Part shown: positions 34,869 through 45,965 of the stretch, piece by piece
Layout: every line of letters begins with the position of its first letter
Numbering within the stretch: the stretch's first letter is position 1
Assembly (NCBI GenBank): GCA_008704415.1
Contig: VXIS01000003.1
Span: 62,001-126,000, forward strand
DNA length: 64,000 nucleotides
From: Sphaerosporella brunnea
Taxonomy: Eukaryota; Ascomycota; Pezizomycetes; Pezizales; Pyronemataceae
Direction of reading: 5' to 3'
Notes under the pieces: generated by a model
Database searches by the model: none
Seen by the model: only the letters and a program-made list of their open reading frames with translations
What the model was told of the DNA's origin: nothing
Translations under genes and position numbers: made by a program

Positions 34869-35561
34869 TTCTCCTGAGTTGTCGTCGAACTTTTTTGTTT
34901 TGGTCTTTGGAGATAATCATAGTGGGTCACTCGTTCGTGGGGGATATAGTCTCACTGGCAGACGTCACAGTTTATAAAAACCAAAGAATTTCAGAGATCA
35001 GGATACTGACAGGTTCCAAGCTCGCTGGAAATCAACCAATACCCATACAACAGACACAACTTGCACATTATGCTCAGCCTAAGCCCGGATCTGACAGCTC
35101 AGACTTGAAGTCAGACTGCTCAGCCGCGAAAATTGTATCCTAAGTTGAGCGTCACGATTCACGTTCGCGGCGGGGGGGCGGGGCAATTCATCAACACCGG
35201 AAGCGAGAGCAACAATTGAGTGGACATGGTCTCACTACCACGGTTCAACTCCAATAGCAGCATCCTACAAGGGTCTTCCAATCCATGTTTGCATGCTTCA
35301 AGGTCATCGGCACGCCAGTATTGTCCAAAACGCTGGATACCGCCGGATTCGAGTGCCCACCGGGGATGTTCATCAAATTCTGACTGTGGCCCAGGTCAGA
35401 GAGGTTATTGGAGGCTTCATTTTGGCGTCTAACCAAACGCTACATGGGCCGACGATGGCTGCCAACGACCCGCTGCGAATGGATCTGACAGGCCCCAACG
35501 AAGGGAGCAGGCTCTGCCCCCGGCAGCTGGGTAATAGATGGGGTTCGTCGGTTTGTGCGGC
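34869..35561. other. Region with one unrecognised open frame
   Basis: An ATG-initiated frame at 35293-35568 (91 codons; VHQILTVAQVREVIGGFILA) looks protein-like but matches nothing I know. Confidence 0.25.
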
Positions 35562-35589
35562 TCTTTAGGGTCTTTAGGGTCTTTAGGGT
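35562..35589. repeat. Telomere-like triplet
   Basis: Three consecutive TCTTTAGGG units, a variant of TTAGGG, 20 bp upstream of the TATA box of the next gene. Confidence 0.7.
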
Positions 35590-35609
35590 TTGTCTGTTTT
35601 TCGTTGGTG

Positions 35610-35618
35610 GATAAATAG
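35610..35618 (+). promoter_or_regulatory. TATA-like box of the repeat-protein gene
   Basis: GATAAATAG about 127 bp upstream of the ATG at 35745, followed by a pyrimidine-rich leader. Confidence 0.45.
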
Positions 35619-35744
35619 TTCGGAAGGGCTTCCTTCTCCTAATCCGCTACACATCACCACCTCCGATCTTTGCTTGTTTGTTTCGTCGTATCAGCAATAA
35701 CGACCCTAACACCCGCTTGCCTCTCCACCTCCCAAAATACCTCG

Positions 35745-36602
35745 ATGTATTCCACTCAGGGCGCCCGCAGGGCCAGTCAGTATCACTACTTCAACCGCAA
35801 GAGGAAGCGGCAGCAACGGGAGAAATCTCCTCCTTTCACTGCACCAAGCCCGGTCGGTAAAGATATCTCGCAGGACAACCGTGCTGAAGCCGTCGACCGC
35901 CGGAATGCTCTTCGTACTCAAATTCCTCAAGCAGAGGTCGCTGCCAGGGATCGAAACCTTCACGCGAGAGTTGCTCACGCTGAAGACCGGGACACGACCG
36001 AAACCAGCAGGCGCAACTTCCAGAACTACGTTATTGTGGAGTCCTTCACAAAGCGCACGGTCAACGACGACGGATTCACCCCACCGCAGAAGATGAATGA
36101 CACAACTGCTGCTCGCGACCTTGGACAGCAAGCCTCCCGCAGTGCGCGTCAGCACTATTACAACCGCCAAAGAAAGCGGCAGCGAAGAGACAAATCTCCG
36201 CCTTTCACTGGACCAAGCCCTGCTGAAGCCGACAACCGCTGGAATGCTCTTCCTGCTCAAATTTCTGCCGCGGAGGTCGCTGCCAGGGAGAGAAATCTTC
36301 ACGCGAGATTTGCTCAAACTTCAGATGGAGACGCGACCGAAACCAACAAGCCCAACGTCCCGAACTACCGTATGGTTGAGACCTTCAAAAAGCGCGCGGT
36401 CAACGATGACGGATCAGGCCCCCAGAGGACATCGCTCAGCAGGATTACCACCACCGCTGCTCAAGACGATCCCACTTCTTCCATTGCTCCCGTCAGCGGC
36501 GGACATCTTGCACAGGAAGACTTCCGCAGTGCCTGCCAGCGTCACTACCACAACCGCCAGAGAAGAAAGGTTGCAAAGAACGTCAAGGTGGGTGAAAGGT
36601 AA
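35745..36602 (+). CDS. Basic protein made of a duplicated ~100-residue unit
   Basis: 285 aa. Start chosen at the first ATG of the open frame. The protein is an internal repeat: unit 1 at residues 9-111, unit 2 at 132-223, and a partial third at 261-275. Each unit opens with a basic motif, YHYFNRKRKRQQREKSPPF in unit 1 and QHYYNRQRKRQRRDKSPPF in unit 2, followed by GPSP/APSP. Later come AEVAARxRNLHAR and a VExFxKRxVNDDG block. The KRKRQ clusters look like nuclear localisation signals and KSPP/PSP like proline-directed phosphorylation sites. No known domain. GGTAAAC at the end of the frame could be a 5' splice site, so the C-terminus may differ. Function unknown. Confidence 0.6.
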   Translation: MYSTQGARRASQYHYFNRKRKRQQREKSPPFTAPSPVGKDISQDNRAEAVDRRNALRTQIPQAEVAARDRNLHARVAHAEDRDTTETSRRNFQNYVIVESFTKRTVNDDGFTPPQKMNDTTAARDLGQQASRSARQHYYNRQRKRQRRDKSPPFTGPSPAEADNRWNALPAQISAAEVAARERNLHARFAQTSDGDATETNKPNVPNYRMVETFKKRAVNDDGSGPQRTSLSRITTTAAQDDPTSSIAPVSGGHLAQEDFRSACQRHYHNRQRRKVAKNVKVGER

Positions 36603-39600
36603 ACAGGACGTCAACAGGCGGAGGAAGGGTGGAAGGGACACTTTGACAGTTCCTAGACAACAGTGTTGGTGATTTGTTTTTTGCGTGGGGCCAGCGTGCG
36701 AGCTGCATTTGTACGAGAATAGAACACGATTGAAACTACAAAGAAAATATCTGCCACCGCGTTCTGCGCTCTGAGTCCTTCCTTTGCACCCCTAGTACTT
36801 CGTCTGCCATCTTTTCGCATCAATCCACTAGGTACCCAGATTTGATTCGAGGGAGTGACACAAAATGACCCGTGCCGCCCGAATAACTCTCTACCTCCAC
36901 CCACAGCACTCTCGGTGAAGGTGCTGTAGGCACTTGGCAGTGGCTTCTCTCAGAATTGATTGGTACCGTGAACATCTCCCGGTGCATGAGACTGTACAAT
37001 AATGTTCTATCATGTCAAAGTACGCACTGTAGGTGGTTCGGTTTTCGGCGTCGCAGCCACTATTTCTCGCAACGTACTAACCATGAGGGAGTAACATCAG
37101 TTCCTTCTCAGATAGACGTGGCTGGAACCCCAATCATAGTCAATAGGGAGCAAGACGAAATGAGGTCCAGGCTTGAGGGCGAATGGGTTTGAGGGGAAGG
37201 CAGACGGCACATCATGTAGGAGAGACGAAGGTAGGTTGAACGTGTTGTCTATTGTCTGCAGCTGAGACGCACTATTTACACAATGAACGGAACGCGGCTC
37301 GCGACATCCCCCATCACTATGAATCCAACCCTACGTTCAAACCCTACACATCAGGGTCGGAGTAATCACGATTGTGCCGTGTTTCTGTGGTGCAGACGCG
37401 GCATGGCAAAGCCTGCTACCAACGTAATGCATTGCGGTGTTTCCGAAGTTCGGGATGTGCGCGTGCCGGTCTCATGTGAATGAAATCTACGGTCCGGCCC
37501 GTAGGCGAACAAGGGCAGTCGAGAACGGGCGCCACGTGGCCAACGGTATTCCAACTCACAAAAATCTGCTGCCGGTATGACCACGATTTGAAGCCTCTGC
37601 AGCTAACAGGTCTATGTAAATCGTATACTAGTGGTCTAATTTAATACTGCCACTAGGCCCCAGTTTCCACCCTAACATCTACTCCCTCCATCTGCCGGTC
37701 CCGGGCCCGCCCTTCTTCCTCTCAAACAGCACTGTTTCCATGAGAGCACCACCCGGCACCGCCACCCGCTCTCCACTTTCTCACCACCGTTTGCCAGGAC
37801 AGGAACCTTGGAGACTGAGTGCAAGCTGACCGCCAAGTAGCGAGGATTTGGTCAGCATAGAACTTCCAAAACCCGGGAATGAGATGCCATGGAAAACATA
37901 AACATCGGCATAGTTAAGAACAGTGGTCTTGAATTTATATCTGGCATTGGTCCTGCCGGCCGCGGCATCGCGCGGAGGACCGGCGACAGGCGGACGAGTC
38001 TGCATGATAGTCTACGGTGGTGATATGGTAGATTATTGGGTTGTAGCGCAAAAGAATGTTACTTTTGCTATGCTGTATGCCACCAGTACGTTCCCGTCGT
38101 GAACGAGATTTGTTTGCATACAGGCCAGAGTATATCGCACAGGGTTAATTTAACACCAACTTCAACCCCTCCAGCAATTTGATAGACTGACCCTGACAGC
38201 AATGATACTGATGACTCATTCTACCTCCATCAACGCGCTTATTGAGCACAACACTGCGCGAGTTCAGCTTGTCTCCGTCTCCAACGTAAGACGAGCATCC
38301 CCCGGAGGAGTGATTGGCCAAAGTCATGAATGAGGTGACGGCCTCTGTCGGTAACGATTAACCGCGACCGCAACGTGGCGTCGTGATCGCGCAACACTAG
38401 ATCCGGATATCACAAGGGCACTGACACATCGCAAAAACTCATAGCTTTCCAACAGCTTAGATATATATCCAACTCCCGTGCAAATACCGCGAAACAGAAA
38501 GAACGCGCTCACCGCCCCCATCAACTGGTTTGTCGCTATTGCGCCAGTTGACCGCTGGCGCCGTAGTCAGTCGTTATGATCCATGTTAATGGCGATAGAG
38601 GCACCGGTTGTAGATACGTGCTCTTTGCTGGCCATGGCTATGATCCCTAAGTTGGCAAACGAGCTATACACATCAGTTCTCGAGCTCGCAGCATTGAACA
38701 TTGTTTCCTCGACAGTCCGATTGGCCTGAAAGAGCTTCAACAAGGATCCGCCACTTTTGATTTGGAACGGGTGGAGGTCCGCAATCCCCATTACGTGCTG
38801 TGCCAAGGGGCGGTTTTTGAGCGAGAACGAAACAGATGCGTGGGAATGGAAACGTAAGGTAATTGGATGCGATGGTGGTAACAACCATTGACTCTCGGAA
38901 GCAGCAGTGTAATCACTGCCTTTGTTGAGACGTGGCTGACGACGAGGAGTCGTTCTGGTTGTTGGTGTTTCTTGTCCCCGAAACAGCGCCGTCCTGGGAG
39001 CTAATCACTTAAGGTTGAGTCCGTACCGTTCTGCGGCAGACGGTGACCCTAGACCGAACGACATGTGCACCGACGGTGTTAGAGCTCGCGGTGATGGAGA
39101 ATAGGGGTGGTGGAGGAAACAAGCCTAGGGTTCCGTTGAACAGGTATGACAGCGGTGGAAGAATATTGTGACTTCTTTTGTTCACGTCAAAATTGAGAAA
39201 GGTGCGCAAAAACCCTGCTCCGAGCTGGCTCGCCGCTTCGAATGACAAACGCTGAAGCGCCGGCGTCAGAGCGATGTCCAGACGTAGTTCTTAAGGATCG
39301 AAGAACATTGTTGATCACGTCCATGCCGCACCTGAACGTCACCCTAACCCGCTTTCAACCTGACCTGTCGCAAGTCGTTTCGTGGCGCGGCCTTCCTCTG
39401 GCATCCAAACCTCGCCGAAGCTGGAACACACTCTGCGCGCGCTCGACATTAGGTCAAAATGTCCAGCCATTGTGCCGACACGATTGCAGAGCAGTCGGTC
39501 ATCCGTTCGGCATCGATTTGCTCTTAAAGAAGTGTGTCGACATCGGGCAAGTGAAAGAACGACGTGAAAGGAAGGATCGAGGGTATGTAAAACGTTGACT

Positions 39601-39658
39601 GTTGTATCATTCCCTTGCCGCCGCCCGTCGCATCGCCCACCGCGCAACCTCCCGGGTG
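36603..39658. other. No assignable gene
   Basis: Only short frames on both strands. Nothing shared with the rest of the window was found. Confidence 0.3.
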
Positions 39659-39740
39659 CAGTGATGATCACGGGCCGCGCCGTCTGCAGGTCGGCCTGGA
39701 CGGTCTGCCATAGTCCAGTTAAGCCCGCGCTCGACCGAGC
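39659..39740 (+). mobile_element. hAT subfamily C, terminal fragment
   Basis: CAGTGATGATCACGGGCCG and then CTGCAGGTCGGCCTGGACGG, matching the end at 51658. No partner end. Confidence 0.5.
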
Positions 39741-40157
39741 ACTGAAGCCATCGAATGCGTGATTCCAGCCTGCACGGCTTAATTATGTAGTGTCTATGTG
39801 TCGTGAGCCTCAACATGCGAGCGGTGCCCGACATGGTGGGGCCGACATGCGCGGATCAAACAAAAATCTCCATCTTTTCCACCGTGACTGCACCATGGCT
39901 GCCGCTGAAAATTTCGGTGATTCTATTCAATCTGAATGCCGCTGCATCGACGATACGAACATCGTGAGCCTTGTGCTGTTGCCACCCAAAACAACGGCCT
40001 CCCAACGTCAACGCGCCGAGACAACGCAGCAGAGGCCCAGCAAGCTGCGGCTGATCCTCAACCAGCGCCTGTAGGTGATTTGTGGGTGAACCACTGGCAC
40101 ACAAAGCGGCGGGCTCAACAACAGGCAGCCCGGCGGATGATCATGCATACTGGGCGC
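39741..40157. other. No gene seen
   Basis: Short frames only, between two hAT fragments. Confidence 0.3.
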
Positions 40158-40900
40158 CAGGGCTGTCAAACGTCCGGCCAGTGCGGCTTTGAGCGCGGCT
40201 TGAACCGGACTGATTGAAACGGGCTTTGGAAATCACGGCCCGTTTGGACCAGGCTTTTTGGATCGAGACCTAGGGGCCTACGGGCACCTGCCAGCCCCAG
40301 AAGTACCCGGCGCCCGGTGGGCCCGCCAGGCATCTGTATTTTTTTGCTTAGTCATACATCAAGGAAAGAAACATGAACGCAAGATAAAGATTCAACAACC
40401 TGAAGGACCTCCAGCCCCTCCATCTGCGCCCCCCGCGGTTCCAGGTCATTCAGCATACGCTCAACCTGATGAATTTGAAAACCCGCGCCATATACCAGAG
40501 CAGCATGTCCGGTCCGCCGTATCCCGATTCTCGTCCGTGCTGCTGTGTATGGGTTCAATGGCGTGATTTGTGTGCAAAACGTCAGCAGTTCCGCTCCGTT
40601 TTATTCCGACTCTCGGCCGCGTTGCTGTTTTTGAGGTGGATCGACCAGTCTTTTGAGTGCGGTCGACGTTTTAGCTGCGGCCAAAACCGAATGAGAGGCA
40701 CTTTTAGTGGCCCCGCGTTCGGCACAATGACCGACCCGACCTTAATTCAGGATACCGGGCACCGGCCGGCACCTATCAGATATCCAGGTTTTTGTTATGC
40801 CGGCCCGAACCTGTCGGACTTGCCAGATCACCGGCCTGACGTGACCCACTCCGCGGGGCCCCTTTGAACCTGGCAGCCGGCCGGACTATTGACAGCCCTG
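40158..40900 (+). mobile_element. hAT subfamily B, complete deletion derivative
   Basis: 743 bp with inverted ends CAGGGCTGTCAAACGTCCGG and …CCGGACTATTGACAGCCCTG. Flanks CTGGGCGC (40150-40157) and CGGGGCGC (40901-40908) match in 7 of 8 positions. Near the left end it carries the conserved stretch encoding HQGKKHERKIKIQQPEG, also present at 6420-6696 and 51755-51830. No transposase catalytic region remains. Confidence 0.8.
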
Positions 40901-40914
40901 CGGGGCGCGCAGAG

Positions 40915-41090
40915 GAGCTGACCTGACTGAATGGAAAGACGTCGACAAAATGGCGCTGGAATTCCTGTCAATACACGCCATGTCCGCCGAGCCAGAGCGG
41001 GTCTTCCGCAGCGCGACAATCACGCTCGACCGCCGTCGTTGCCAGCTCACCACACTGCAATATGTAGCACGGCTCTAGAGGATACAGAGG
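40915..41090 (+). pseudogene. hAT transposase C-terminal fragment
   Basis: A frame reading ALEFLSIHAMSAEPERVFRS then ITLDRRRCQL is the hAT dimerisation block. It begins just right of the subfamily B element, so that element appears inserted beside or into an older hAT gene. Confidence 0.75.
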
Positions 41091-41626
41091 CTGGAGCGAC
41101 TGAGTAAATGGGGCCCCCGTCTCCCGGGTTTTTAAGATAGCAATCAGCTCAATACAACCGTCGCTCCCTCCTCACTTATTTCTACGTTGTGAGAATCAGC
41201 AGCAATGGTTATACTGAGTGAAAGACTCATCCGATCACGAGAAAATAGAGCTATTGGTGCTGAGGGCAGACGTCTCGTCCGGGGGGTCATGATCTCCGCG
41301 ATCTCAAATAAAGCAATCGTGGAAAGGAGAACGAGGGGTCATAATCTCCGCGCAACCATATAGGTTTTTATACCCTTTCCTCCCTCCCTAGTGATTCCTT
41401 TAATATGCGTGACGATCCGCCGTGCCCAGTGTTTGCTTTAATATGCGCGATTACATTCGCATACGCAGCGCAAGCTTGACCTCCAAGGAACTCGCCATTG
41501 GACTTCACACTCGGCCTGGAAGTTTACAATCTTGGACTCAGATTTCTCCATGAAGATTTCAGCGGCGTCCCTGGAGGCAATGTTGGTCAGCATCTCTTCC
41601 AGTCGCGCAGAGAGCGCGAGTTTGGC
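41091..41626. other. No gene seen
   Basis: No frame of note between the hAT remnant and the minisatellite pseudogene. Confidence 0.3.
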
Positions 41627-41853
41627 TTGCTAGTGGGATGAGGTGACAACGCGCTTCAGGCGGTGCATCATGTCATCAATACGCTTCTGCGTGGCCCGTT
41701 GAATCTCCGGTTCAGGTTCGCGGTAATCACTGAGGGTCACGGCACCACCAACTCCACGGGCGTCATGGTTATCATCCGAAAGTGCCTGGCGTCGACGGGC
41801 ACCACCAACTCCACGGTCATCGTCCAAAAGTTCATGGCCACGGCGGGCACCAC

Positions 41854-42247
41854 TAGAGCTGTGCACGGGTCAGGGCGCCCCGAGGGGGCACCATGCCCGA
41901 CGAGGCGGAGAAAGCATCGCCCGACCCCGATCCTCCTAGTCGCGCCCCGGCCACCCCGGCCACCCCGTGGCTGCCGCGGTCACCCCGCTGGCACCCCGGC
42001 CACCTTCTCAGACCCCGAATATCCTGAACTCGCATACAGCCTATCGACGACATCAGGATGCGCTGTTGGGGTACCTCGTTCGGCCGTGATCTCATATGAG
42101 TGCCTTGTGCGCGACTTGGACTGTTAAGCGGAGCGGCCCTGAATGTCCGGCATATATCACTCTCCTCCCGCTGCCGCCCCGGTCCACCCTGATTCACCCC
42201 GCCGTGCGCCGGCCCGCCGCCGACCAGTCGCCCGGTGCACAGCTCTA
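41854..42247. mobile_element. GC-rich foldback element, subfamily E, copy 2
   Basis: 394 bp with inverted ends TAGAGCTGTGCACGGG and CCGGTGCACAGCTCTA. Flanks share ACCAC. Removing the insert and one ACCAC gives back the minisatellite unit GGGCACCACCAACTCC, so it landed inside the array. About 180 bp in the middle (42000-42180) is not GC-rich and is absent from copy 1. Confidence 0.8.
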
Positions 42248-42935
42248 ACCACCAACAACTCCACGGGCGTGATAGTCATCTTCCGAAAGTGCATGGCGTG
42301 GACGGGCACCACCAACTCCACGGGCGTCATGGTCATCGCCCGAAAGTTCATGGTGAGGAGGGGCGAATCCGGGACCAACAACACCACGGGCGTCATGGTC
42401 ATCATCTGAAAGTTCATGGTGGTGACGGGCGAATCCGGCACCAACAACTCCACGGGCGTCATGGTCATCGCCCGAAAGTTCATGGTGAGGAGGGGCAAAT
42501 CCGGGACCAACAGCTCTACGAGCGTCATGGTCATCATCCGAAAGTTCATGGTGAGGAGGGGCAAATCCGGGACCAACAGCTCTACGAGCGTCATGGTCAT
42601 CATCCGAAAGTTCATCGTGGTGACGGGCGAATCCGGCACCACCAACTGGACGGGCGTCATGGTCATCGCCCAAAAGTTCCTGGTGATGACGGGCGAATCC
42701 GGCACCAACAACTCCACGAGCGTCATGGTCATCATCCGAAAGTTCATGGTGGTGACATGTGAATCCGGCACCACCAACTCCACGGGCGTCATGGTCATCG
42801 CCCGAAAGTTCATGGCGACGACGAGCACCACCAACAACTCCACGGGTGTCATGGTCATCATTCGAAAGTTCTTGGTGATGACGCGCGAATCCGGCACCAC
42901 CAACTCCACGGGCGTCATCGTCAACGTCCTCACAA
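42248..42935. repeat. 66-bp coding-length minisatellite
   Basis: About ten units with a 66-bp period; two more lie left of the foldback element at 41735-41853. Each unit contains CGTCATGGTCATC and CGAAAGTTCATGG. The period is a multiple of three, so three frames stay open. On the minus strand one frame reads a 22-residue Asp/His-rich unit (DDHDARGVVGAGFARHHHEL type). Adjacent units are more alike than distant ones, which suggests recent local expansion. Confidence 0.9.
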
Positions 42936-43331
42936 TCAGGACTCATCGTCATCGGTTCCGTCAGCTTCCGCTTTCTCAGGCAACTCCAGTACTGCGTCGT
43001 GTGGCAGCGGCCGAATTTTCCGGTCGTCAAAGTGCTTTTGACTCCTGATGCCAGTGGCCCACATCTACACTCCGAACCGGTAAACGTTGTTTCGGGCGGC
43101 CACAACGTGGAGCCCGGCGAACACATCAGGGTACCAGGTGCTGAGCGACAGGTAGTTGGAAGCAACTGTCAGAACTCTGGCCCACCTACTGGCCAAACCG
43201 GTGTCCACGTTGGGATGGTATATCTACCAGCCCTGCGGGACGATGAACTTGACAATCAGAACATGGAACCTATCCTTGTTTCTACCCAGGGCGGCAAGAC
43301 CGAACTTGCGGTACTCGTCCGCGACGGTCAT

Positions 43332-43737
43332 TCTGTTGGATGCAAGGTTAGCATTACCACGTAGTGGAGGACAAATCGATCGACTCACGAGCTTGTCGAA
43401 GGTTGTTGAAAGCAGACGAGGTTTTGGGGTCAAGCGTAGGCGAAATGTGAGTCGCCGGTTTGAAGTAGACGCGGTTTTGGAGGTCAACGGTAGGCGAAGT
43501 CGTTGTGGATGGTGATGGGATGTGAACAGTAAAGTTTGTTGAAGGTAGACCAGGTTTTGCAAGTCAAGCGTCGGCGAAGTCGTTGTGAATGGTGATGGGA
43601 TGCGAACAGTAGTTGTATTGTTGCTATCTAACAAGAGTCTATCGATATAAATTCAAGCGTCACCAAATAACACTCCGTATTCCATCATGGTGTATCTCAC
43701 TCCTGAAATCACTCCTTTTCACTCGTCCTTATGTATC
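43332..43737. other. Upstream region of the minisatellite pseudogene
   Basis: Contains three imperfect copies of a block with GGTTTTG and GTCGGCGAAGTCGTTGTG(G/A)ATGGTGATGGGATG (about 43410-43605). Confidence 0.4.
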
Positions 43738-43980
43738 CCTATATAGAGCCGGGGTGTGGCGTTTTCCGGTGGCGTTTTCCAGAGGCTCAACATAGTGGCT
43801 CGACACGGAAGCTGAACCCTCAGTTTCTGCCCGTTGGATTTTGGAGCGAAGCCGCGGAGGAGCTTACGCGACGACATGGCGGAGCGACTGTCCAGCTCTA
43901 CTATTCTGGAGCGCAGCCGTTGAGGAGCTTTAGCGACGACACTGCGGAGCCACTACGCTGCTGCACACACTGCTAGATTA
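43738..43980 (+). repeat. TATCCCTATATAGAGC repeat, copy 1
   Basis: Starts TATCCCTATATAGAGCCGG, then GGCGTTTTCC, GAGGCTCAAC, GTTGGATTTTGGAGCG, GGAGGAGCTTACGCGACGAC and CACTACGCTGCTG. Related copies in the same orientation at 44717 and 45688. Superfamily unknown. Confidence 0.7.
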
Positions 43981-44396
43981 GATAGTTGTGGAATCGAATA
44001 GAATTATCTTTATCTGTACTGGCTATCAGGTGAGGCGTTCTCACGTCCTCGACCTCAACCTACTCCCTCCTCTCTTTACTTTATAACTTCAACCTACTAC
44101 CTCCTCCCTTTACTACTTCGCAAATACCTTCTGTCTCGCAACGACCTTTTCCCTAGTAACCAATTGAAGAGTTCTCTTTCTAGAAACCGGGAAAGCGCTA
44201 TAAAATGTGTCATGGTCAACATGAGCCGGTCCGTAGCTAGCTCTCAATTGTCATGCCGCGTAGAAATATAAAGGCTGATGGTGTTCTTTAGATGGAAGTT
44301 GAACGACAGCCCAGGCATCGACGGAGAGTTGGAACACTACAAGAAGTGGGATCAGATAATATAATCAGCCACTGTTTCAAGAACATGATGTGAGAG
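43981..44396. other. No gene seen
   Basis: Leads into the helicase fragment. The word GAGTTCTCTTTCTAG at 44169 recurs at 46596, possibly an element boundary. Confidence 0.3.
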
Positions 44397-44712
44397 ATGT
44401 CACGGATGAAGCATTGGCTATGGATCAACTTTCGAGAGGAGGTGTTTAGTCATGGGCAGTTATACGTTGCTCTGTCCTGTGCAACCAGTGGAGACCGAAT
44501 GATTGATGAGGCGTTTGTTGCTGAATGGGATGAGTTGGGATGTTCCCAATTTTATTTTTTTCGCAACTGCACTGTGGCTGACAGCTTTCTTTCGCGCGAA
44601 GACGGAGTGTTCTTTTGATCTGGCTTTTTTTTTTTCACAGAATGAAAGCAACTGCGCTGTGTCTGACACACGTACGCCCTGACTGCTGCACACCGTGTGG
44701 TCACCACATGGG
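44397..44712 (+). mobile_element. Helitron remnant: helicase end and 3' terminus
   Basis: The frame ending at 44618 carries INFREEVFSHGQLYVALSCATSGDR, the last conserved helicase motif of the Pif1-like domain in Helitron Rep/helicase proteins (usually GQLYVALSR; here SC). About 70 bp downstream is a hairpin, ACCGTGTGGTCACCACATGG (about 44695-44714), then GTTCACTCGT where a Helitron would end CTRR|T; the CTAG is degraded to CTCG. The 60 bp before the hairpin matches the reverse strand of 57270-57360. Confidence 0.75.
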
Positions 44713-44716
44713 TGTT

Positions 44717-44867
44717 CACTCGTGTATCCCTGTATAGAGCAGTGGTGAGGCGTTTTCCGGAGGCTCAACCCGGTGGCTCAACCCGAAGTTTCCGAGCGTT
44801 GGATTTTTGAGCGGAGCAGTAGAGGAGCTTGAGCGACGATACCGTGGAGCGACTACGCTGCTAGATT
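44717..44867 (+). repeat. TATCCCTATATAGAGC repeat, copy 2
   Basis: TATCCCTGTATAGAGCAGTGG, then GGCGTTTTCCGGAGGCTCAAC and GACTACGCTGCTAG. It begins right at the Helitron 3' end and is cut on the right by the TA-flanked element at 44870. Confidence 0.7.
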
Positions 44868-44869
44868 TA

Positions 44870-45668
44870 TATGGTGTGGGCAGCCTTAAACAGTGACCAA
44901 GCAGGGGGGGGTTTCGAAACACCTGTTACGCAGGCCTGCAATCAAGCGAGTGATTGTCAATCAGCACTCACTGACAAACTAAAGCTGCCTTCCCCAAGCT
45001 TTAGAAGTGGCAAGACCTCGCACGCAAGCCCCGTGCACAATTACCTTACGGAGGAGAACAAGGCACGCCGAGGCGCAGGCTGCAGCTGGGGCGACGGTCG
45101 ATGAAGAACCTGTGGCAATAACAGAGACAACATTTCAAAGGAGTTCAATGTCGTAAGGAAGATGATAGATAATCTGGATCCATCCTGTTTGGAACAATGC
45201 AATCGCGGCGCCAGAGGTGTGATTAAGCCCAAGAGCGGGACTTCAAACAAAAGACCCACCCTGAAGAGGAAATCCAAAGCGTGGCCACATTTGCATCTTC
45301 TTACCCAAATTTCACCCTGACAGTAACCCCATTGAGTACCACTCGGGGCAACAAAGGTGTTCCCAAGGAAGAAATGTGGGTATCACAGCAGTTCCTCAGG
45401 GTTTGAAGGCTGTGACTCCTAACCAAATACTACACTGCTTTGAAAAGGTCGAGCGTATTCGGGAAGCCTACCCTGCTGGCGATGTTTATGGAACCCAGCA
45501 ATTTACCGACAAGGTCTTAGCGACTTAAATACCAGCATTCGGGGTTGAGCTTCGGCCGTTGATTGTGACGCGAGGCATCAGAGAATATCACTCGCTCGCT
45601 TGCAGCAGGGTAACAGATGTTTCAAAACCCCCCCTGCTTGGTCACGGTTTAAGGCTGCCGGCACCATA
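44870..45668. mobile_element. 799-bp TIR element with TA target duplication
   Basis: Inverted ends of about 60 bp: TATGGTGTGGGCAGCCTTAAAC at the left, its inverse ending GGCTGCCGGCACCATA at the right. Both arms continue into a poly-G/poly-C run and the CCTGTTAC region. Flanked by TA on both sides, as for Tc1/mariner-type elements, but no transposase motif was found inside, only short lysine-rich frames. Confidence 0.65.
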
Positions 45669-45687
45669 TATAGCTGTGGAGTCTATC

Positions 45688-45965
45688 CCTATATAGAGCA
45701 GTTGGTGCGGCGTTTAAAGGCGGCGTTTTACGGTGGCGGTTTCGGGAGGCTCAACCGAAGCGAGCGGCACTACCATTGTAAAGCGAAGGACGATACCGTG
45801 AAGCGACTGCCCAGCTCTATCCCTATCCGTGTATATCTAGAGCCGCATCCTTGACGCGGCACGGTGGCTCCACACGAAAATTTACCCTACCAAAGACTCA
45901 GTGATTAGCTGTGATTGTGCGGTGTAGTGTGGAGCGAAGCTCTAGAATCTGGAGGGGAGCAGCAG
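45688..45965 (+). repeat. TATCCCTATATAGAGC repeat, copy 3
   Basis: TCTATCCCTATATAGAGCAG, then a duplicated GGCGTTT core and GGGAGGCTCAACC. A second start-like TCTATCCCTATCCGTGTATATC occurs at about 45820. Confidence 0.6.

Larger units (their letters stand above)
41627..43331 (-). pseudogene. Paralogue of the Q/W-rich protein, decayed and filled by a minisatellite
   Basis: From an ATG at 43331 the minus strand encodes FHVLIVKFIVPQGW, then TAG, YHPNVDTGLASRWARVLTVA, LHVVAARNNVYRFG, TAG, and an acidic end at a TGA near 42945. These blocks line up in order with THILIPQFICDNGW, YHPRKN…GWEAVLTEAFN and VHAITKDNHLYTFG of the intact gene at 51298-50726. Where the intact gene has its Q/W linker, this copy has a 22-aa (66-bp) minisatellite in another frame, broken by a GC-rich foldback element. 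It then has an end (EPEIQRATQKRIDDMMHRLK) recalling the charged C-terminal helix of the paralogue. Two in-frame stops plus a frame change make it a pseudogene. Confidence 0.65.

Noticed and set aside
42157..43165. Three long overlapping open frames (175-306 codons) across the minisatellite
   Set aside because: A 66-bp period without stops keeps several frames open on both strands; only blocks matching the Q/W-rich paralogue were taken as evidence of coding.
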